Assembly (NCBI GenBank): GCA_002333145.1
Contig: DDBN01000092.1
Span: 174 to 11,014, forward strand
DNA: 10,841 bases
Direction of reading: 5' to 3'
Source: Moraxellaceae bacterium UBA2031
Lineage (GTDB): Bacteria > Pseudomonadota > Gammaproteobacteria > Pseudomonadales > Moraxellaceae
In this document: piece after piece, positions 7,417 to 10,841 of the stretch
Numbering within the stretch: position 1 is the stretch's first letter
How the letters are laid out: every line of letters starts with the position of its first letter
Position numbers and translations under genes: made by a program
Notes under the pieces: model-generated
Database searches by the model: none
Told to the model about the DNA's origin: nothing
The model's input: the letters and a program-made list of their open reading frames with translations, nothing else

Positions 7417-8582
7417 ATGCTGAATACCCCGTTTTCGCCCTGGCCCAGTTTTACGCAGGAAGAGGCAGATGCCGTCTCTCGTGTCGTTCTCTCCAACAAG
7501 GTTAATTACTGGACCGGGCAGGAATGCCGCGAGTTTGAAAAGGAGTTTGCTGCCTGGTGCGAGGTGCCGCATGCGGTGGCGCTCTCCAACGGTACGCTGG
7601 CGCTTGATCTGGCATTAAAGGCCTTGGGTATTGGCCCGGGTGACGAGGTGATTGTTACGCCGCGCACTTTTCTGGCCTCGGTAAGCACGATTGTCACTGC
7701 CCGGTATTTGCCGATGTAGACCGCGATTCGCAAAACATCACGCCCGCTACCGTGGCGCGTGTGATCACGCCAAAAACAAAAGCGATTATTGCCGTGCACC
7801 TTGCCGGGTGGCCGTGTGACATGGACGGGCTTAATGCGCTGGCCGTTGAGCATGACCTGTCGGTAATTGAAGACTGTGCGCAGGCGCACGGGGCCAAATG
7901 GCATGGCACACCAGTGGGTGGCCTGGGCGATGCCGCTGCATGGTCGTTCTGTCAGGACAAGATCATGAGTACCGGTGGCGAGGGCGGCATGCTCACCACC
8001 AACAGTGAAGACCTGTGGAATGCGGCATGGTCATACAAGGACCACGGTAAGAGTTTTGATGCGGTATACAACCGCACGCATGCACCGGGTTTTCGCTGGT
8101 TGCATGAATCGTTTGGCACCAACTGGCGCATGCTGGAAATGCAGGGGGCCATCGGTCGTATCCAGCTCCGGCGCATGGATGACTGGCACAGGGCCCGCAC
8201 GGCAAATGCCACAGCCATTCTGGCGGCCTGTGCAGAGTCGCCGGCACTGCGTGTACCGGTTGTGCCGGCCGAGGTGGAGCATGCCTGGTATCGCGCCTAT
8301 GCCTTTGTAGGGCCTGAGGGGTTGGCTGATGGCTGGAGCCGTGACCGCATTATTGAAGAAATCGTTGCCCACGGGGTTCCATGCTATTCCGGATCGTGCT
8401 CCGAGGTGTATCTGGAAAAGGCCTTTGACGGTACGCCGTGGCGCCCGGCAGAACGCCTGCCCGTGGCCCGTGAACTGGGCGAAACCAGCCTGATGTTTCT
8501 CACGCATCCCACCCTTACGCCCGCTGAGATAGACAAGACTTGTGCGGTCATCCGGGAAGTGATGGCATTAGCGCACAGTTAA
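7417..8582 (+). pseudogene. DegT/DnrJ/EryC1-family sugar aminotransferase, frameshifted
   Basis: An intact copy would encode a PLP-dependent aminotransferase of about 390 residues that aminates a 4-keto nucleotide sugar. The first frame (7417-7719) gives the N-terminal part through SNGTLALDLALKALGIGPGD and TPRTFLASVSTIVTA, then reads four foreign residues and stops at 7717-7719. The rest resumes one frame over from about 7704 (VFADVDRDSQNIT) to the TAA at 8580-8582. That part contains the PLP aspartate in VIEDCAQAHGA and the Schiff-base lysine in SFCQDKIMSTGGEGG (codon at 7959-7961). Homologues generally have Gly-Ala-Val-Pro between the two halves; only two of those twelve bases remain at 7702-7703, so about ten bases are missing. 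This is too large for a routine sequencing error. The remainder shows no further stops, so the break is probably recent. The gene is the GC-rich neighbour of the accessory gene at 8671. Confidence 0.9.
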
Positions 8583-8597
8583 TAGCCACAACGATAA

Positions 8598-8666
8598 GTT
8601 ATACTAATAAGGCTTGATGGTTAGTATAACAAGGTTATACTAATAAAAATATAACCCTAGTATAAC
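8598..8666. repeat. Operator-like array: two tandem 33-bp palindromic units
   Basis: Four copies of a 10-base element alternate in orientation: GTTATACTAA at 8598-8607, its exact complement TTAGTATAAC at 8621-8630, GTTATACTAA again at 8634-8643, and CTAGTATAAC (one mismatch) at 8657-8666. They form two 33-bp inverted-repeat units (8598-8630 and 8634-8666) separated by AAG, with a repeat period of 36 bases. The two inner copies also face each other across three bases as a 10-bp stem. The array fills the gap between the broken aminotransferase gene and the nucleotidyltransferase gene and ends four bases before its ATG. The layout looks like binding sites for a dimeric repressor, perhaps the gene's own product or an unseen regulator. 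Confidence 0.75.
8614..8641 (+). promoter_or_regulatory. Candidate sigma-70 promoter inside the palindrome array
   Basis: TTGATG (8614-8619) and TATACT (8636-8641) are separated by 16 bases and match -35 and -10 consensus in four and five of six positions. The -10 lies within the third 10-base element and the spacer contains the second, so a protein on those elements would block RNA polymerase. Transcription would begin near 8648, leaving about 22 bases before the ATG at 8671 with no clear Shine-Dalgarno sequence. Confidence 0.5.
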
Positions 8667-8670
8667 TGCC

Positions 8671-9726
8671 ATGTATTCAGAACTGTCCTCCACTGCCCAA
8701 ACCGCGTATGCGCAGCTCTTTGAGGCCTGCCAGACTGGCGATTACTTGCGTACAGTCGCCAATTTGCCAGGCTCATTTGCGTCCAAAACGGTCAAGGGGC
8801 GCACGTATTGGTATTTTCAGTACACCGAGCCTGCAGGCAAGTTGCGTCAGGTTTATGTGGGGCCCGACACCCCGGAGGTACAGTCGCTGATCGCCAAAAA
8901 GGAGGTCAAGCCGGCCTCTCAAGAGGCCATTGGCAGATTGGTGCGGTCGGCAACCGTTCTTGGATGTGAGCCCGTACCCTCAAAGCATTTCCGGGTGATA
9001 GAGCGTCTGGCGGATTACGGCTTCTTCCGTGCGGGAGGAGTCTTGATAGGAACCCATGCCTTTATTTCCTACGGCAACCTTCTGGGCGTTCGTTGGGGTG
9101 TCCCTGAGCGCACGCAGGATGTGGATTTTGCCCATGCAGGGCGCAGCCTCTCCATCGCGTTGCCGGGTAATCTCAAGCTGGATACGGACGATGCAATCAA
9201 GTCACTGGACATGGGCCTGTTGCCCATCAGTGGCTTGGTCGACAAGACGGGGGCCACTTACCTTAACCCCCAAGAGCCTGAGTTCAGGCTCGACTTCGTC
9301 ACCCCCTTGCATCGCGAGGATGGCCCCTATGTGCATGAGGGTCTGGGCATTACTCTGCAGCCTCTTAAATTCATGGAGTATTCCCTTGAGGGAGTACAAC
9401 AAGCGGTAATTTTTTCCGGTGATCGGGCGGTCCTTGTCAACGTACCCGATCCGGCACGTTATGCCCTGCACAAATTGCTGATATATGGCGAACGAAAAGG
9501 CGCATTCAGGGCGAAACTTGAAAAAGACCTGAAGCAGGTCGCCAGTTTGTTACTGGTACTCCGTGAGCGCCTTCCGTGGAGTGTTGAAGAAGCGTGGCAG
9601 GATATGGACGCCCGGGGGCCAGGCTGGAGAAGGCGAATGACGCAAGGCCTGGAGCAGTTGGAGAGAAAGTTCCCGCAATATGAGTTTGGTGCATGGCTTA
9701 AGGCCTTAAGTGTGCCGAATGCGTAA
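8671..9726 (+). CDS. GSU2403-type nucleotidyltransferase-fold protein (AbiEii-like superfamily)
   Basis: This protein of 351 residues resembles the GSU2403/NTP_transf_8 family, part of the minimal nucleotidyltransferase superfamily that also holds AbiEii toxins. The N-terminal third has a family-like stretch, GRTYWYFQYTEPAGKLRQVY (43-62), followed by GPDTPEV. The catalytic domain starts at about 120 with GGVLIGTHAFISYGNLLGV (122-140). Metal-binding Asp150 and Asp152 follow in RTQDVDFA, and a likely third acid is Asp209 in FRLDFVTP. The C-terminal region has the basic helix ALHKLLIYGER (265-275) and KLEKDLKQV. No antitoxin gene lies beside it. Upstream is a striking operator array with an overlapping promoter, so it is probably its own transcription unit and probably autoregulated. 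It is not an obvious sugar enzyme and looks like accessory cargo. The nucleotide used and the target are unknown. The ATG at 8671 lacks a good ribosome binding site. Confidence 0.75.
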   Translation: MYSELSSTAQTAYAQLFEACQTGDYLRTVANLPGSFASKTVKGRTYWYFQYTEPAGKLRQVYVGPDTPEVQSLIAKKEVKPASQEAIGRLVRSATVLGCEPVPSKHFRVIERLADYGFFRAGGVLIGTHAFISYGNLLGVRWGVPERTQDVDFAHAGRSLSIALPGNLKLDTDDAIKSLDMGLLPISGLVDKTGATYLNPQEPEFRLDFVTPLHREDGPYVHEGLGITLQPLKFMEYSLEGVQQAVIFSGDRAVLVNVPDPARYALHKLLIYGERKGAFRAKLEKDLKQVASLLLVLRERLPWSVEEAWQDMDARGPGWRRRMTQGLEQLERKFPQYEFGAWLKALSVPNA

Positions 9727-9859
9727 CCGCTATGACCAGCGGGATAGGACTGAACGCGCTGCGGCACCCGGTTCATGGGTAGTATGTAAAGTTGATTATT
9801 TGTGCCTCTAAAGCTGAATTTAAAGCAGTTATTCCTGTTTTTGATGCCTGAAGGCTACA

Positions 9860-9991
9860 ATGACGACGCTGGCGGATATGGCCGAGATGCTCATATCCCT
9901 GGCCGTGTGGTGCGTGAGGCACCATGGCGGTGGCCGCGTGACCTGTGCCCCTTCTGTCACGATAGTTGTCTGCTTCTTATACCCGCCCTGA
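9860..9991 (+). CDS. Possible small ORF of 43 codons, unknown
   Basis: The ATG at 9860 follows GAAGG (9850-9854) at a good distance and opens 43 codons ending in TGA at 9989-9991. Third codon positions are G or C in 32 of the 42 codons after the start, as in the GC-rich genes of this window, which hints at real or recently real coding. The peptide has a hydrophobic stretch MLISLAVWCV and a second near its end (SVTIVVCFLYPP), so a small membrane peptide is possible. It could equally be a gene fragment. I recognise no family. Confidence 0.25.
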   Translation: MTTLADMAEMLISLAVWCVRHHGGGRVTCAPSVTIVVCFLYPP

Positions 9992-10012
9992 GAACCTGAA
10001 AGGAAAGTACCC

Positions 10013-10039
10013 ATGAGCAAGTTTACGGGGATGAAATAA
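10013..10039 (+). other. Eight-codon ORF with strong ribosome binding site (MSKFTGMK)
   Basis: The ATG at 10013 has an excellent Shine-Dalgarno sequence (AAGGAAAG, with AGGA at 10001-10004 and an eight-base spacer). It encodes only eight residues before TAA at 10037-10039, two bases before the ATG of the broken chimera. It is either a leader peptide that couples translation into that gene, or the N-terminal stub of a gene deleted from this site. GGGG at 10027-10030 inside it could serve as the chimera's own ribosome binding site. Confidence 0.35.
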
Positions 10040-10041
10040 CC

Positions 10042-10571
10042 ATGACATTACCTTTGTATGGGGTATACGGTGTTAGCGGCTTTGGTCGTGAAGTGATGCC
10101 TCTGGCCCGTGATGCGGTAGCGTCCATTTCGTTACCAACGGATCGAGTGGTTTTTATTGATGATAATCCTGAGGCTGAGCTAAACGGCTGGGTTTCAGAA
10201 GGCATTGTCGAGTATCTGGGGCGGCTTCGGATGTTCGTCCTGCTATTGCGGATTGTTCTGTTTACGTATTGCCTTCTTACAGGGAGGGCACTCCGCGTAC
10301 TATGCTAGAGGCCATGGTAATGGGCCGACCCATCATTACAACCGATGCCCCTAGCTGCCGTGAAACGGTGGCAGATGGTGACAACGGTTTTCTGGTGCCG
10401 GTTAAGGCAGTGGATGAGTTAGCAGCCGCCATGGAAAAGTTTATTGCCTCACTTGAGTTGGTGGAGCAAATGGGAATGCGCGCCCGCGCAATCGCAGAAT
10501 CCAAATACGATGTTAATGCAGTGAATACCGTTATGCTTCGTGAAATGGGTATTACAGGTAAAGTGGAATGA
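10042..10571 (+). pseudogene. Chimeric remnant: PglD/NeuD-like acetyltransferase start joined to GT4 glycosyltransferase end
   Basis: The first 43 or so codons read like the N-terminus of a PglD/NeuD-type sugar O/N-acetyltransferase: YGVYGVSGFGREVMPLAR (6-23, a G-x-x-G-x-G-R-E nucleotide-sugar loop) and VVFIDDNPEA (36-45). At about 10170-10190 the frame passes without a break into sequence typical of a family-4 glycosyltransferase (GWVSEGIVEYLG). The next expected residues, AASDVRPAIADCSVYVLPSYREGTPR, are found one frame over from 10221, which fits loss of one base at about 10219-10221. That frame continues through EAMVMGRPIITTDAPSCRETV and NGFLVP to TGA at 10569-10571. Neither enzyme can work: the acetyltransferase lacks its left-handed beta helix and the glycosyltransferase lacks its acceptor domain. 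The stop overlaps the next start (ATGA), so the glycosyltransferase once formed an operon with that gene. Confidence 0.85.
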
Positions 10572-10841
10572 TCAAGCGCACCTTTGATGTAGCCGCCTCG
10601 GCCAGTGCGCTGCTGCTGTTGTCCCCCGTATTGTTGGGTGTTGCGTATCTTGTTCGTAAAAATCTTGGCTCGCCGGTGCTGTTCCGTCAGGTGCGCCCTG
10701 GCATGCACGGCAAGCCCTTTGAAATGATCAAGTTCCGCACCATGCTCGATGCGGTGGATGCCCAGGGCAATGTGCTGCCGGATGAGGTGCGCCTCACGTC
10801 TTTCGGGCGCTTTCTGCGCTCGACCAGTCTGGATGAGTTGC
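10568..10841 (+). CDS. Second initiating phosphoglycosyl transferase, PglC-type (3' end outside window)
   Basis: The first 91 codons of a PglC/WcaJ-type phosphoglycosyl transferase are present; the gene runs off the right edge. It starts MIKRTFD like the copy at 3558 and has the same layout: a re-entrant hydrophobic helix (about 8-30) with Ser-Pro at 19-20, SPVLFRQVRPG (35-45), FEMIKFRTML (51-60) and the catalytic Asp89-Glu90 in SLDEL at the very edge. The two copies differ clearly in DNA and in much of the protein, so they are not a recent duplication. The start overlaps the preceding stop (ATGA). The gene itself appears intact as far as it can be seen. Whether it or the 3558 copy primes the main polysaccharide is not resolved here. 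Confidence 0.92.
   Translation, partial: MIKRTFDVAASASALLLLSPVLLGVAYLVRKNLGSPVLFRQVRPGMHGKPFEMIKFRTMLDAVDAQGNVLPDEVRLTSFGRFLRSTSLDEL

Larger units (their letters stand above)
9727..10041. other. 315-base stretch between accessory gene and broken chimera
   Basis: No recognisable gene lies here. Just after the stop, CCGCT (9727-9731) can pair with AGCGG (9738-9742), but no T tract follows, so it is a poor terminator. Two small ORFs with good ribosome binding sites (9860 and 10013) are listed separately. I find no tRNA, insertion-sequence end or long repeat. The stretch could be degraded remains of genes lost when the neighbouring chimera formed. Confidence 0.4.

Noticed and set aside
7417..7760. 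Programmed ribosomal frameshift in the aminotransferase gene
   Set aside because: No slippery heptamer is present at the switch, and the conserved Gly-Ala-Val-Pro codons are physically missing, so deletion explains it better.
8031..8507. Minus-strand open frame of 158 codons under the aminotransferase
   Set aside because: It is a shadow of the aminotransferase reading frame, which carries clear family motifs through this region.
8598..8666. Palindromic array considered as a CRISPR, an iteron origin or an insertion-sequence end
   Set aside because: Only two units with a 3-base gap leave no spacers; no replication protein or transposase is near; and position over a promoter fits an operator better.
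9727..9742. CCGCT/AGCGG inverted repeat after the nucleotidyltransferase gene as a terminator
   Set aside because: Short stem, six-base loop and no following T run.
10113..10124. Sequence close to the ops element (GGCGGTAGCGTG) that recruits RfaH in polysaccharide operons
   Set aside because: It matches 10 of 12 bases but lies inside the acetyltransferase-derived coding part (codons for Asp-Ala-Val-Ala-Ser), not in a leader, and no JUMPstart sequence surrounds it. A chance match is likely.

Overview
The window is part of a cell-surface polysaccharide locus (O-antigen, capsule or exopolysaccharide type), with every recognisable gene on the + strand. Gene families, tight stop/start overlaps and moderate, uneven base composition suggest a gammaproteobacterium, possibly marine or environmental. 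The species cannot be named from this sequence. Composition swings along the locus: bases 541-600 have 19 G+C of 60 and bases 1561-1620 have 35 of 60, as expected of a mosaic sugar locus.

Layout. (1) 135-1154: an AT-rich membrane O-acyltransferase. (2) 1204-3542: fnlC and a wbuB-like glycosyltransferase, the last UDP-N-acetyl-L-fucosamine step and a probable FucNAc transferase, joined by a TTGA overlap. (3) 3558-7343: a compact run of a PglC/WcaJ-type initiating phosphoglycosyl transferase, a divergent PLP-aminotransferase-fold protein, a FemAB/BioF2-like acyl- or aminoacyltransferase, a RimJ/RimL-like GNAT and a VanZ-like membrane protein. (4) 7417-8582: a DegT-family sugar aminotransferase gene broken by a frameshift. 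(5) 8598-9726: a lone GSU2403-type nucleotidyltransferase-fold gene behind two tandem 33-bp palindromic units that overlap its likely promoter. (6) 9727-10041: a stretch with no assigned function but two small ORFs with good ribosome binding sites. (7) 10042-10571: a chimeric wreck, the start of a PglD/NeuD-like acetyltransferase joined to the end of a family-4 glycosyltransferase with one further base lost. (8) 10568-10841: the start of a second initiating phosphoglycosyl transferase, cut by the window edge.

Working model. FnlC and WbuB make and transfer L-FucNAc, and the first phosphoglycosyl transferase loads the first sugar phosphate onto undecaprenyl phosphate. The PLP, FemAB-like and GNAT genes probably add an amino, aminoacyl or acyl decoration, and the OafA-like protein may add an O-acyl group. 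The right half looks like the decayed remains of an older UDP-4-amino-sugar module (aminotransferase, PglD-type acetyltransferase, glycosyltransferase, phosphoglycosyl transferase), broken at several points, with an accessory nucleotidyltransferase gene lodged among the wreckage. The most unusual parts are the operator array with its lone nucleotidyltransferase, the PLP/FemAB/GNAT set, and the two independently broken genes.
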